Assembly (NCBI RefSeq): GCF_036322625.1
Contig: NZ_AP027266.1
Coordinates: 2,235,001 to 2,299,000, forward strand
From: Roseicyclus marinus
GTDB lineage: Bacteria > Pseudomonadota > Alphaproteobacteria > Rhodobacterales > Rhodobacteraceae
DNA: 64,000 nucleotides
Reading direction: 5' to 3'
The notes beneath the pieces were generated by a model. It was not told the DNA's origin and searched no databases. It worked only from the letters and a program-made list of their open reading frames with translations. Below, piece after piece: positions 20,613 to 28,459 of this stretch. The stretch's first letter is position 1; the number at the start of each line of letters is the position of its first letter. The translations under genes and the position numbers were made by a program.

Positions 20613-22394
20613 TCATCTCGATGCGCTGGATAGCGCATCGATGGCGCCGGGTTCAATCTCCGGCCGCAACCCCATCAGGGGGGCGGTGCGGCGGATGATC
20701 TCGGCGGCGACCGGAACGGCGGTCCAGCCCGCCGTGCGGCGCGGTTCCGACCCCGATGTCTCGACCGGTTCCTGCAAGGTGGTGATCAGCACGTAGCGGG
20801 GATCATGCATCGGAAAGGCGGCGGCAAAGGTCACGAGGTTGCGGTCCTCGTAATAGCCCCCCGTCGGGCGCGGCATGTCGGCGGTGCCGGTCTTGCCCCC
20901 CACGGCATAACCCGCGACCTCGCCGAAACTCGCCGTGCCCTCGGTCACGACGGCACGCATCATGGCGCGCAGGGCCGCGCTGGTCTCTTCCGAGATGACC
21001 CGTTCGCCCTGCTGCGGCGCATCTTGCCGCAACAACGTCGGGCGCACCAATGTCCCGCCATTGACGAGAGAGGCATAGGCGGCGGCAAGGCTCACGGGCG
21101 ACGTGGAAATCCCGTGGCCATAGGACACCGTCATCGTCGCCAGATCACCCCAACGCGGCGGCAAGAGCGGGCGGGCATTGGCGGCCTCGATCACCTCGAC
21201 AGGGGCCGGCACAAGCAAGCCCAACTGCTCGAGGAAGGCGCGCTGGCGTTCCGCACCGATCACCTGCGCCATGCGCGCCGTGCCGATGTTCGAGGAATGG
21301 ATGAACACGTCATGCACCGATTGCGACGGCCCATGGCTGCGGTAATCGCGGATGCTGAACCCCGCCATGCGCAACGGGCCGCGCGTGTCGATCATGTCGC
21401 CGGGATGGAACAGGCCCAGCTCCAGCCCCTGCGCCACGGTGAAAGCCTTGAACACCGATCCCAGCTCGTAGACGCCTTGCACCGCCCGGTTGAAGAGCGG
21501 GCTGTCGGCCGGATCGCCCTCCAGCGCGGGGCGGGGGCGGTTGTTGGGGTCGAAATCGGGCAGGCTCGCCAGCGCCACGATCTCGCCGGTATGGGCATCC
21601 ATCATCACCGCAGATGCGCCCTGCGCATTCAAAAGCGCCATGCCGCCTGCCAGAACCTCCTCGACGGTGGCCTGCACCGTCAGGTCGAGCGCCAGCATCA
21701 AGGGCCCGGTCTGGCCGGGATCGCGCAGGGCCGCGTCGAATTGCGCCTCGACGCCCGCGATGCCGATCACCTCGGCGGCATTCACGGCTTCCTGCCCGAA
21801 ACCGGCACCGCCCAGCACATGGGCCGCAATCGCCCCGTTGGGATAAAGCCGCATCTCGCGCGGACCGAACAACAGGCCCGGCTCCCCCAGATCATGCACC
21901 GCCTGTTCCTGCTCGGGCGACAGGTAACGCCGCAGCCACAGGAACCGCCGCTCCGAGGTGAAGCGTTGGTGCAGCGTATCGGCATCCATCTCGGGAAAGA
22001 TCTCGGCCAGACCATCGGCGGCGGCACGGGCATCCACGATTTCATGGGGATGGGCGTAAAGCGCATTGGTGGCGAAATTCGTCGCCAGAACCCGGCCCTG
22101 CCGGTCCACGATATCGGCCCGCGTGGTGTGGATCACGGCGCCCGAACTGGCCACGCGCGGCTCTTCCGCCTCGGTCGTGGCCAGCGCAGCCATCCGCGCC
22201 CCCACTGCCCCGAAGGCCAACAAGAAGACGAGGGACATCAGCAGCAACCGGCTCTCCGCCCTCTGGCGCAGCTTGTCGCGGCCCGCCTCGTGGCGCAGGC
22301 GCAGGTTCTCGCGTTCGATGGCGTCGGGGTTCTCGCCCTTGGCGCGGGCATCAAGAACACGGGCCAGCGGGCGTAGCGGCGTGCGCAGGCTCAT
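20613..22394 (-). CDS. ftsI: Septal peptidoglycan transpeptidase FtsI (PBP3)
   Basis: Division-specific class B penicillin-binding protein. The protein is 593 aa from MSLRTPLRPLARVLDA, with one N-terminal membrane helix (RLLLMSLVFLLAFGAVGARM) after about 50 cytoplasmic residues. A dimerisation domain follows, with IVDRQGRVLATN. The transpeptidase domain has active-site motifs SVFK (in ELGSVFKAFTV), SSN (in IHSSNIGTARM) and KTGT (in GGKTGTADMPR). Its start overlaps the ftsL stop by 4 bp. Confidence 0.96.
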   Translation of the reverse strand: MSLRTPLRPLARVLDARAKGENPDAIERENLRLRHEAGRDKLRQRAESRLLLMSLVFLLAFGAVGARMAALATTEAEEPRVASSGAVIHTTRADIVDRQGRVLATNFATNALYAHPHEIVDARAAADGLAEIFPEMDADTLHQRFTSERRFLWLRRYLSPEQEQAVHDLGEPGLLFGPREMRLYPNGAIAAHVLGGAGFGQEAVNAAEVIGIAGVEAQFDAALRDPGQTGPLMLALDLTVQATVEEVLAGGMALLNAQGASAVMMDAHTGEIVALASLPDFDPNNRPRPALEGDPADSPLFNRAVQGVYELGSVFKAFTVAQGLELGLFHPGDMIDTRGPLRMAGFSIRDYRSHGPSQSVHDVFIHSSNIGTARMAQVIGAERQRAFLEQLGLLVPAPVEVIEAANARPLLPPRWGDLATMTVSYGHGISTSPVSLAAAYASLVNGGTLVRPTLLRQDAPQQGERVISEETSAALRAMMRAVVTEGTASFGEVAGYAVGGKTGTADMPRPTGGYYEDRNLVTFAAAFPMHDPRYVLITTLQEPVETSGSEPRRTAGWTAVPVAAEIIRRTAPLMGLRPEIEPGAIDALSSASR

Positions 22395-22753
22395 GGCACC
22401 AATTCTCCTTCGGGGCCGCCCTCGGGACCGGAGGCATTTTCCAAAAGCAATTCCTCGGGTTCGGGCGGCAAGGGATAGGGGATCTGATGGGCGCGCCCGA
22501 ATTGCTCGGGGGCCAATGGCAACAGCTGCAATCGCTCGAAATTGAAATCCGCCAGCTCGCGCAGCCGGTCGGGCCGGTTGAGATAGGCCCATTCCGCCCG
22601 CAAGATCGCAAGCCTTTCGCGCGCGTCCCCGATGTCGCGCTGCAATTGCTCGACCCGGCGCTCGGCCTGCTGGGTCAGGATCGTCTGGTGATAGGCCCAA
22701 TAGCCCAAGGCCACGACCCCCAGAAGAAACACCAACGTGGACAGACCGCGCAT
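22391..22753 (-). CDS. ftsL: Cell division protein FtsL
   Basis: Small bitopic divisome protein of 120 aa. It starts [25 protein letters not shown] (membrane helix), followed by a leucine-zipper-like coiled coil (TQQAERRVEQLQRDIGDARE and on through RLREL) and a Pro/Glu-rich tail. FtsL is poorly conserved; position between rsmH and ftsI, size and topology decide the call. A GTG codon three bases upstream is an alternative start. The start overlaps the rsmH stop. Confidence 0.88.
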   Translation of the reverse strand: MRGLSTLVFLLGVVALGYWAYHQTILTQQAERRVEQLQRDIGDARERLAILRAEWAYLNRPDRLRELADFNFERLQLLPLAPEQFGRAHQIPYPLPPEPEELLLENASGPEGGPEGELVP

Positions 22754-23748
22754 CACAACACCTCCGTCAGTTGCGGCAGGCCAAGGACCGAGCGGTCCAC
22801 CGGGGCTGCGGGCGCCTCGGTCCGGGTCGCCACCCGCAACCGCGCCGAGCGCGCGCGCGGGTTCAGGGCCAGTTCCGCCTCGTCCGGCGCGATGGCCTTT
22901 TTCGGCGTGAGCAAGAATGTCGGCACCCGCGCCCGTTCCATCGGCGCATGACGCGACCCGCCGCCGCCCTCGCTCGCGCGGTCGGCCAGGTAGCGTTTCA
23001 CCACCCGGTCCTCGAGCGAATGAAAGGTCACGACCGCCAGCTTGCCCCCGGGCTTGAGCGCGCGTTCGGCGGCATCCAGCCCTTCGGCCAATTGCCGGAA
23101 TTCATCGTTCACCGCGATGCGGATCGCCTGAAAGGCGCGCGTCGCCGGATGGCTCTGCCCGGGTTTCTTGCGCGGCAGGCACCCCTCCACGATCCGCGCC
23201 AGATGCAGCGTGGTGGCGATCCGCCCCTTGGCGCGCTCGGCCACGATGGCCTTTGCAATGCGCCGCGCCGCGCGTTCCTCGCCATAGTGGAACAGGATAT
23301 CGGCGATCAGCGCCTCGGGGGCGTCGTTCACCAGATCCTCGGCGGATGGCCCGGCTTGGCCCATCCGCATGTCGAGCGGCCCGTCCTTCATGAAGGAAAA
23401 CCCCCGCTCCGCCCGGTCAAGCTGCATCGAGGACACCCCCAGATCCAGCGCCACACCGTCAAGCGGCTCACCGGCCAGCCGGTCGAGATCGGAAAACGTG
23501 CCCGCCACCAATCGCAAGCGGTCGCCATATTCCCCGATCCAGGGTGCCGCCAGTTCGAATGCCAGGGGATCGCGGTCGATCCCGATCACCCGGTCCGCCC
23601 CCGCCTCGAGCAATCCGCGCGAATAGCCACCCGCCCCGAAGGTGCCATCGACCCAGACACCCGTGACCGGGGCCACCGTCTCCAGCAGCGCGCGCAACAG
23701 GACCGGGACATGCGGCGCGCCTTGGGTCTGCCGCTCCGCGCCCGTCAT
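22753..23748 (-). CDS. rsmH: 16S rRNA m4C1402 N4-methyltransferase RsmH
   Basis: SAM-dependent methyltransferase (formerly MraW) that modifies C1402 in the ribosomal P site. The protein is 331 aa. It has [13 protein letters not shown], the SAM loop [18 protein letters not shown], the acidic [24 protein letters not shown], and the C-terminal [16 protein letters not shown]. Overlaps mraZ by 4 bp, the standard mraZ-rsmH pairing. Confidence 0.97.
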   Translation of the reverse strand: MTGAERQTQGAPHVPVLLRALLETVAPVTGVWVDGTFGAGGYSRGLLEAGADRVIGIDRDPLAFELAAPWIGEYGDRLRLVAGTFSDLDRLAGEPLDGVALDLGVSSMQLDRAERGFSFMKDGPLDMRMGQAGPSAEDLVNDAPEALIADILFHYGEERAARRIAKAIVAERAKGRIATTLHLARIVEGCLPRKKPGQSHPATRAFQAIRIAVNDEFRQLAEGLDAAERALKPGGKLAVVTFHSLEDRVVKRYLADRASEGGGGSRHAPMERARVPTFLLTPKKAIAPDEAELALNPRARSARLRVATRTEAPAAPVDRSVLGLPQLTEVL

Positions 23749-24263
23749 TCCGCGCCGACCGGATCGTCGTCAGGCAACAGCGACAACGCATCGAAATGCG
23801 CAGCCCCCTGCGCCAGATCCTTGAGGATCGCGGCAAAGGCATCGGCCTGCGCATCGGCCTGGGCGGGGTTCAGGATGTGGAATTTCTCGCCATGCCCCTC
23901 AAAGACCGCTTCTTCGGACAGGTCGATCTTGTCGCGCAGCTCGGGCGACAGGACCAGGCGCCCGGTCTCGTCCAGCGTGACGGTGTCGGACATGGACTTG
24001 TAGTAATAGACCATGATGCGCTGCGCATCGGTGCCCGATTTCATCCGGGAAATCTTGCCCATCAGCCGCGCGTAACTGTCCGCCGACCAGCATTCGAGAT
24101 GCTTTTTCGTCGGGTCGCCAAAGGTGATGTGCATCTTGAGCGGATCGCCCGGCGCATATTCGGCATCGCAGTTCTGCAAGACGCGACGGAACTTGGCCGG
24201 GATAGACACCCGACCCTTTCCATCCACCTTGTTCCGGCTGATGCCGGTGAACTCGCGTTCCAC
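23745..24263 (-). CDS. mraZ: Transcriptional regulator MraZ
   Basis: AbrB-like DNA-binding protein, first gene of the dcw cluster, known in Escherichia coli to repress its own operon by binding TGGGN repeats. The protein is 172 aa with a GTG start (GTG GAA CGC), preceded about 10 nt upstream by an AAGGG ribosome site. The two SpoVT/AbrB-type repeats are visible as [15 protein letters not shown] near residues 12-26 and [15 protein letters not shown] near residues 97-111. The C-terminal extension rich in Ala and Asp is longer than in E. coli. A phased array of matching operator sites lies 276-330 bp upstream. Confidence 0.97.
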   Translation of the reverse strand: MEREFTGISRNKVDGKGRVSIPAKFRRVLQNCDAEYAPGDPLKMHITFGDPTKKHLECWSADSYARLMGKISRMKSGTDAQRIMVYYYKSMSDTVTLDETGRLVLSPELRDKIDLSEEAVFEGHGEKFHILNPAQADAQADAFAAILKDLAQGAAHFDALSLLPDDDPVGAE

Positions 24264-24311
24264 GGGACGTTGCCCTTATGCTGCCTCATTCCGGCCTTAG
24301 TCTGGCCGCCG

Positions 24312-24520
24312 GAACGGAAACGGCGGATCGAGCAAGCTGCCACTGCCCGATCCGCCGCTCTCGTCCCATCTCTGGGTGTCCGACTGCGCAGGCCACCTGG
24401 GGGGATGTCTGCTCGCTTGCGCGCCGGATCTCTTTTTTCAGCGTTGGAGATGCCTGTATGAACCTGCCGTTTTTTGTTTTTGGTTCAGGCCGTTGCGGCC
24501 CGTCGTTTATCTCGTCTGCC
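24312..24520 (-). ncRNA. UpsM-like sRNA in the mraZ 5' leader (candidate)
   Basis: In Rhodobacter sphaeroides the dcw operon has an unusually long leader whose first roughly 200 nt accumulate as the sRNA UpsM after partial termination. Here the gene-free leader ends in a 14-bp terminator-like hairpin (24321-24357). The only plausible start region, just below the MraZ-type boxes and next to a TATTGT at 24526-24531, is about 200 nt upstream of that hairpin. The resulting size of about 210 nt matches UpsM. Both boundaries are inferred. Between the hairpin and mraZ is a second stem (TTCCGGC/GCCGGAA, 24289-24314) that could influence read-through. Confidence 0.6.
24321..24357 (-). terminator. Imperfect terminator inside the mraZ leader
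   Basis: On the minus-strand transcript CGGCGGATCGGGCA pairs with TGCTCGATCCGCCG (14 bp, one G-U), with a 9-nt loop. It is followed by the weak U-run UUUCCGUU. A strong stem with an interrupted U-tract suits partial termination: an abundant short RNA plus read-through into mraZ 58 nt downstream. Confidence 0.7.
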
Positions 24521-24538
24521 GATGGACAATAGATGCCA

Positions 24539-24593
24539 CGGGACAATTTCCCACGCAAACCCTTTTTTTGGGAAAGACTCCCAAGATGTGGGA
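24539..24593 (-). promoter_or_regulatory. Phased MraZ-box array / dcw promoter region
   Basis: Five-base boxes start exactly every 10 bp on the plus strand: CGGGA 24539, TCCCA 24549, ACCCT 24559, TGGGA 24569, TCCCA 24579, TGGGA 24589. MraZ is known in other bacteria to bind TGGGN repeats with 5-nt spacers, i.e. the same 10-bp period. Here orientations are mixed and two boxes deviate. A minus-strand TATTGT at 24526-24531 could be the -10 element, with the -35 region overlapping the box at 24549; I cannot identify a good -35 sequence. Confidence 0.65.
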
Positions 24594-24825
24594 TTTCAGC
24601 CTGCCCCAAAACATCATCTGGGGGCCAAAAGCTCCTGAATCCTTCCACCTGTTGTGGCAAAAGCTAAGGAAAGCCCAAGATATTGAGGCTTGGGCCGCCA
24701 TGGGCGGGCATGGGACAAAAGCCCAAAAAATTCCCGAAAAGCTGGAGACCGGGTCCGAAACCGGACCCTGATGGGGCGGATCGCGGCGGTTACTGGGCGA
24801 ATCACCCCCCGCCGCGCGCCCGGGA
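24594..24825. other. Gene-free stretch between the dcw promoter and mrp
   Basis: No gene is supported here. The stretch holds a hairpin at 24751-24768 (GGGTCCG and CGGACCC around a 4-nt loop). On the minus strand it is followed some 10 nt later by TTTT and may end mrp transcription, though the U-run is distant. The remainder is rich in short A-runs and GCCCAA repeats without clear structure. Confidence 0.45.
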
Positions 24826-25899
24826 TCAGACGATGCCGCCCTCGATGAAGCGCCGCGCCAGCGCCGCATAGGCTTCGGCCATGGGGCTGTCGCCCGCCGC
24901 GATAGGCACGCCTGCATCGCCCGCCACCCGGGTTTCCAGGTCGATGGGAAGCGATCCCAGATAGGGCAGGCCCAGCTTGTCGGCCTCGGCCTTCACGCCC
25001 CCCTGCCCGAAAATATGCGCCTCATGCCCGCACTTGGGGCAGCAATAGACGCCCATGTTCTCGATCAGGCCCAGAACCGGCGTCTTCAACAGCTCGAACA
25101 TGTTCAGCGCCTTGCGCGCATCCAGAAGCGCCACATCCTGCGGGGTCGAGACCACGATCGCGCCCGTCACCTCGGATTTCTGGCAGAGCGTCATCGCCAC
25201 ATCGCCCGTCCCCGGCGGCAGGTCGACCAACAGCACGTCCAGATCGCCCCATTCCACCTGCGTCAGCATCTGCTGCAAGGCGCCCATCAGCATCGGCCCC
25301 CGCCAGACCACGGCCTTGTCCTCGGCCAGCATGAACCCGATGGACATCAGCGTCACGCCATGCCCCTGAAGCGGGATGATCGTCTTGCCGTCGGGCGATG
25401 CAGGGCGCTTGTTCACGCCCATCATGCGCGGTTGGCTGGGCCCGTAGATATCGGCATCCAGAAGCCCCACCTTCTTGCCCTGCCGCGCCAGCGCGACGGC
25501 CAGGTTGGACGAGACGGTGGATTTCCCCACGCCGCCCTTGCCCGACCCGATGGCGATGATCCGCTTGACGCTGGCGGGTTTCATCGGGCCTGCCTGCGGC
25601 GTCGGATGGCCGCCGAATTTCAGGCTCGGCGCAGGCGGGGCCTTGGGCGCGGGGCCATGCGCGGTCAGCGCGACGCTCACCTGCTCCACGCCGGGCAGCT
25701 TGCGCAACATCCCCTCGCAGGCCAGCCGCACCGGCTCCATCTTGCCTGCCTGTTCGGGGCTTTCGGCCTCCAGCACGAAACTGATGCGCCCACCCTCGAC
25801 TTTGAGCGCGCGCACCATGTCGCGGCTCACCACGTCGCCGCCATCGGGCAGCGTCAATCCGCGGAGCGCCTCAAGGATCGTGTCGCGGGTCTGGGTCAT
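24826..25899 (-). CDS. apbC: Mrp/ApbC family iron-sulfur cluster carrier ATPase
   Basis: P-loop ATPase that carries and transfers Fe-S clusters in the cytoplasm. The 357-aa protein starts MTQTRDTILEALRGL. An N-terminal MIP18/DUF59-like domain (about residues 1-80) is followed by the deviant Walker A IGSGKGGVGKSTVSSN. Further motifs are LDADIYGPSQPRMMG, DLPPGTGDVAMT, and the cluster-binding CxxC in YCCPKCGHEAHIFG. A longer frame upstream is a shadow of the neighbouring MFS gene. Confidence 0.95.
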   Translation of the reverse strand: MTQTRDTILEALRGLTLPDGGDVVSRDMVRALKVEGGRISFVLEAESPEQAGKMEPVRLACEGMLRKLPGVEQVSVALTAHGPAPKAPPAPSLKFGGHPTPQAGPMKPASVKRIIAIGSGKGGVGKSTVSSNLAVALARQGKKVGLLDADIYGPSQPRMMGVNKRPASPDGKTIIPLQGHGVTLMSIGFMLAEDKAVVWRGPMLMGALQQMLTQVEWGDLDVLLVDLPPGTGDVAMTLCQKSEVTGAIVVSTPQDVALLDARKALNMFELLKTPVLGLIENMGVYCCPKCGHEAHIFGQGGVKAEADKLGLPYLGSLPIDLETRVAGDAGVPIAAGDSPMAEAYAALARRFIEGGIV

Positions 25900-25937
25900 G
25901 TCATGCCTCCTGCCGTGTTTGCCGCAGACATAAGCGC

Positions 25938-27164
25938 TCAGCCCCGCCTCTGCATCCCCAGAATGATCGCGCCCTGCGCCACGGCCCCGGCCAGACCGCC
26001 CGCGACCAGCGCCGCCGAGATGCCGATCCATTCCGCCAGCCCCCCGACCGCAAAGGCCCCGAGCGCGACACTGCCAAATCCCATCACGATCCACAGGCTC
26101 ATCACCCGCCCCCGGTAGCCATCGGGCAGATCGGTCTGGATCGCGGCCTGCATGCTGACGCCCACCCATGTAGAACAAAAGCCCGCCACCACGGTCGCGG
26201 CCAGCGCCATGGGCCAGACGGGCGCAAGACCCATCGCCACCACGGCCCCCTGCCCCGCCATCGCGGCCCACAGGACGGCGGGCGCGATCCTTGCGCCGAA
26301 CGCGCCCAATCCCACCGCCTTCAGAAAGGCCGACGAAATCGCGCCAGCCCCCGCCGCCGCCGTCAGCATGCCCAATCCCGCAGCCCCCCGGCCGAATGCC
26401 CCGTCAGCCAGAACCGGCAAAACCTCCAGCGCGCCGCGCACCACCATGGCAAAGGCCAGCGTCAACAAAAGCGCATTGCGCACCAGCGGCGCGGTCAGCG
26501 CATAGCGCAGCCCGTCCAGCAGGTCCGACAGGATCGAGGCCCTGGGCCGCGGCGGCAGCGCGCGCGGGCTCAGGCGCGGCAGGACGATCAGCATCGGCAT
26601 GTAGCACGCGACCGAAACCCACAGCGCGACCTCCGCCCCCGCCGTGGCGATCACCCAGCCCGCGATCACCGGGGCGATCAGCCGGGCCAGGTTGAAATTG
26701 AGCGCCGTGATGCTCACGACATGCTGGACCATGTCGGCCGGCACCAGCCGTGGCCCCAGCGACATCCGCACCGGATGATGCGCCGAGGAAATCACCCCGA
26801 TCGCCAGCGCCGCCAGAACCAGCGCGACAGGCCCCGTCCAGGGCAAGGCCAGCGCCAGCGCCGCCAGGACCGCCGCCATGGACCCATTGGTGGACAAAGA
26901 GGCCCGCCGGATGTCGACCCGATCCGCCATCACCCCGAACAGCGGTCCAAGGATCAATGTCGGCGCAAGGCTCAAACCCGCGACCAATCCCACGAATCCC
27001 GCCGATCCCGTCCGCTCCCAGGCCAACCAGCCCAGCGTCACCCGCTGCACCCAGATCGCCTGCACCGCAAAGAAGATGCCAAGGAAAAACAGGCGGAACT
27101 GCGGGTTCGAAAAGGCCCCTCCCGCAAGCATCCTCTTGTCAAGATGCGGCTTACGCAACGTCAT
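25938..27164 (-). CDS. MFS transporter (EntS/MFS_3-like)
   Basis: Cytoplasmic-membrane exporter of 408 aa starting MTLRKPHLDKRMLAGGAFSNPQFRLFFLG, with about twelve hydrophobic helices in two halves. The loop after helix 2 reads GPLFGVMADRVDIRR, the MFS signature, and the repeat-like DLPDGYRGRVMSLWIVMGFG in the second half is typical of EntS/MFS_3 permeases. The substrate is unknown. A 13-codon extension upstream is possible but less hydrophobic and less likely. It is divergent from the DUF1127 gene across 166 bp. Confidence 0.88.
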   Translation of the reverse strand: MTLRKPHLDKRMLAGGAFSNPQFRLFFLGIFFAVQAIWVQRVTLGWLAWERTGSAGFVGLVAGLSLAPTLILGPLFGVMADRVDIRRASLSTNGSMAAVLAALALALPWTGPVALVLAALAIGVISSAHHPVRMSLGPRLVPADMVQHVVSITALNFNLARLIAPVIAGWVIATAGAEVALWVSVACYMPMLIVLPRLSPRALPPRPRASILSDLLDGLRYALTAPLVRNALLLTLAFAMVVRGALEVLPVLADGAFGRGAAGLGMLTAAAGAGAISSAFLKAVGLGAFGARIAPAVLWAAMAGQGAVVAMGLAPVWPMALAATVVAGFCSTWVGVSMQAAIQTDLPDGYRGRVMSLWIVMGFGSVALGAFAVGGLAEWIGISAALVAGGLAGAVAQGAIILGMQRRG

Positions 27165-27330
27165 CTCCAGCCATGCGTCCGCTGCAAAGCAGCATTGAAG
27201 CATCGGCCATTGTGCAGTCGCAGCATTCGCTTATCTTCGGTTTCAACAGAGGCGAACACAAACGCGCCTCACGGGGAACGATGTTAGCGCAATCCGGCGC
27301 GGCCCCGATGACCGAAGAAAGTGAAACGAC

Positions 27331-27555
27331 ATGGCATATGTATCGAGCAACCGTACCACCGCCGCACTTGGCCTGGGCGACCGTATCGCGGACATCCGCA
27401 AGGACCTGGCCGACGCATGGCGCGCGCACCGCATCTATCGGCAGACGCTGCGTGAATTGCAAGGGCTGTCGCTGCGCGAACTCAACGACCTGGGCCTGAA
27501 CCCCTCCATGCTGCGGGCGATCGCGCTGGAAGCGGCCTACGGCAAGCAGGGCTGA
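27331..27555 (+). CDS. DUF1127 protein, CcaF1-like
   Basis: A small basic protein of 74 aa whose C-terminal part (YRQTLRELQGLSLRELNDLGL) is the DUF1127 motif. In Rhodobacter sphaeroides a DUF1127 protein (CcaF1) is an RNA-binding regulator co-transcribed with four CcsR sRNAs. Here the same arrangement is visible, since four CCUCCUCCC-loop RNAs follow directly. The stop codon lies within GCTGAGACCCGGC, a 13-mer repeated inside the last two sRNA units. The upstream 166 bp must hold the promoter, in the model species driven by RpoH sigma factors; I could not place it with confidence. Confidence 0.85.
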   Translation: MAYVSSNRTTAALGLGDRIADIRKDLADAWRAHRIYRQTLRELQGLSLRELNDLGLNPSMLRAIALEAAYGKQG

Positions 27556-27575
27556 GACCCGGCACAAGACTTGAA

Positions 27576-27674
27576 CGGGCCAAAAGCCCGGCACGAAACG
27601 GCGCGGCGACCCTCCTCCTCCCTTTAGGTCGCCCCCCGCGCGGATCCATCCCCTCCTCCCTTGGGTGGGTTCGC
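27576..27674 (+). ncRNA. CcsR/cuckoo-type sRNA, unit 1
   Basis: Three hairpins in a row. A small stem CGGGC/GCCCG (27576-27590) is followed by GGCGACC/GGTCGCC (27605-27633) with CTCCTCCTCCCTT in its loop. The third is a 12-bp stem (27640-27674, several G-U pairs) with loop CCTCCTCCCTT. Paired loops with the anti-Shine-Dalgarno CCUCCUCCC define the cuckoo RNA family; CcsR1-4 of R. sphaeroides belong to it. It starts 20 nt after the DUF1127 stop. Confidence 0.85.
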
Positions 27675-27682
27675 AAATACCC

Positions 27683-27778
27683 GGTCCGGCAACGGACCAG
27701 CGGATCGGTTCCTTCCTCCTCCCTTGGGGACCGTGACGACCGGCGGTGGGGTTCTCCTCCTCCCTTGACCCCGCCGCC
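27683..27778 (+). ncRNA. CcsR/cuckoo-type sRNA, unit 2
   Basis: The spacer hairpin is GGTCCG-GCAA-CGGACC (27683-27698), with a GNRA tetraloop. Two CCUCCUCCC hairpins follow: CGGTTCC with GGGGACCG (27706-27733) and a 12-bp stem GGCGGTGGGGTT with its complement (27742-27778). Stem sequences differ from unit 1 while the loops are kept, as expected of a functional loop on a freely varying stem. Confidence 0.85.
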
Positions 27779-27787
27779 ACGTATTCC

Positions 27788-27884
27788 GCAAGGCACGCGC
27801 CTTGCACCCCGGATCGGCGCCTCCTCCTCCCTTGGCGCTGAGACCCGGCGACGGACCTCTCCTCCTCCCTTGGGGTCCGTCGCC
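27788..27884 (+). ncRNA. CcsR/cuckoo-type sRNA, unit 3
   Basis: The spacer hairpin is GCAAGGC-ACGC-GCCTTGC (27788-27805). Two CCUCCUCCC hairpins follow: CGGCGCC/GGCGCTG (27815-27840) and a perfect 11-bp stem GGCGACGGACC/GGTCCGTCGCC (27847-27884). The two are joined by GAGACCC. It is a near copy of unit 4. Confidence 0.88.
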
Positions 27885-27893
27885 ACATGTTCC

Positions 27894-27996
27894 GCAAGGC
27901 GCGCACAGGCGCTTTGCATCCCGGTTCGGCGCCTCCTCCTCCCTTGGCGCTGAGACCCGGCGGCGGACCTCTCCTCCTCCCTTGTGGTCCGCCGCC
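27894..27996 (+). ncRNA. CcsR/cuckoo-type sRNA, unit 4
   Basis: A tandem near-copy of unit 3. The spacer hairpin is longer (9 bp, 27894-27917). The first loop hairpin is identical (27927-27952). The second (27959-27996) carries a compensatory change: the fifth base pair A-U of unit 3 is G-C here. That covariation supports the stem. Unit 4 ends 10 nt before the stop codon of the convergent lrp gene; no U-run follows. Confidence 0.88.
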
Positions 27997-28006
27997 ACAC
28001 CCTTCC

Positions 28007-28459
28007 TCAGCCGCGATCATCCTTGGGCGATCCCATGACCACATAGGTCGTGATCGTCGCCACCTGTGGCAGCGCGCCAAGGATATCGGTGTGAAACCGC
28101 TTGTAGGCGCGCAGGTCCGTCACCTCGACCCTCAGCAGGTATTCCACCGCCCCCGTGATGTTGTGGCATTCCCGAACCTCCGGCGCGGCGCGCATCGCGC
28201 GCTCGAATGCCTCCTGAACCCGCTTGGTATGTTCGGACAGACCGACGGTCAGATAGGCGGTGAACCCCACCCCGATCCGTTCGGCCGACAGGACCGCCCG
28301 GTAGCCCGCGATGACACCCGCCGCCTCCAGCGCCTGCACCCGGCGCGAACAGGCCGAAGGGCTCAGCGCCACGCGCTCGGCCAGCTCCAGGTTGCTGATC
28401 CGCCCCTCGCGCGTCAGGATGCGCAATATCTGTCGATCTTTCTCGTCGATTTCGGTCAT
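28007..28459 (-). CDS. Lrp/AsnC family transcriptional regulator
   Basis: A 150-aa regulator with an N-terminal helix-turn-helix (DRQILRILTREGRISNLELAERVALSPSACSRRVQALEAAG) and a C-terminal RAM ligand domain with AYLTVGLSEH and ECHNITGAVEYLLRVEV. It is divergent from a LysE-type exporter with 73 bp between the starts. This is the usual layout for a regulator that senses an amino acid and controls its exporter (inference). Confidence 0.93.
   Translation of the reverse strand: MTEIDEKDRQILRILTREGRISNLELAERVALSPSACSRRVQALEAAGVIAGYRAVLSAERIGVGFTAYLTVGLSEHTKRVQEAFERAMRAAPEVRECHNITGAVEYLLRVEVTDLRAYKRFHTDILGALPQVATITTYVVMGSPKDDRG

Noticed and set aside
27605-27996. CRISPR-like array of repeated CCTCCTCCCTT motifs
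   Set aside because: Repeats lie in hairpin loops with varying flanking stems, spacing alternates, and no cas genes are present. Cuckoo sRNAs explain it fully.
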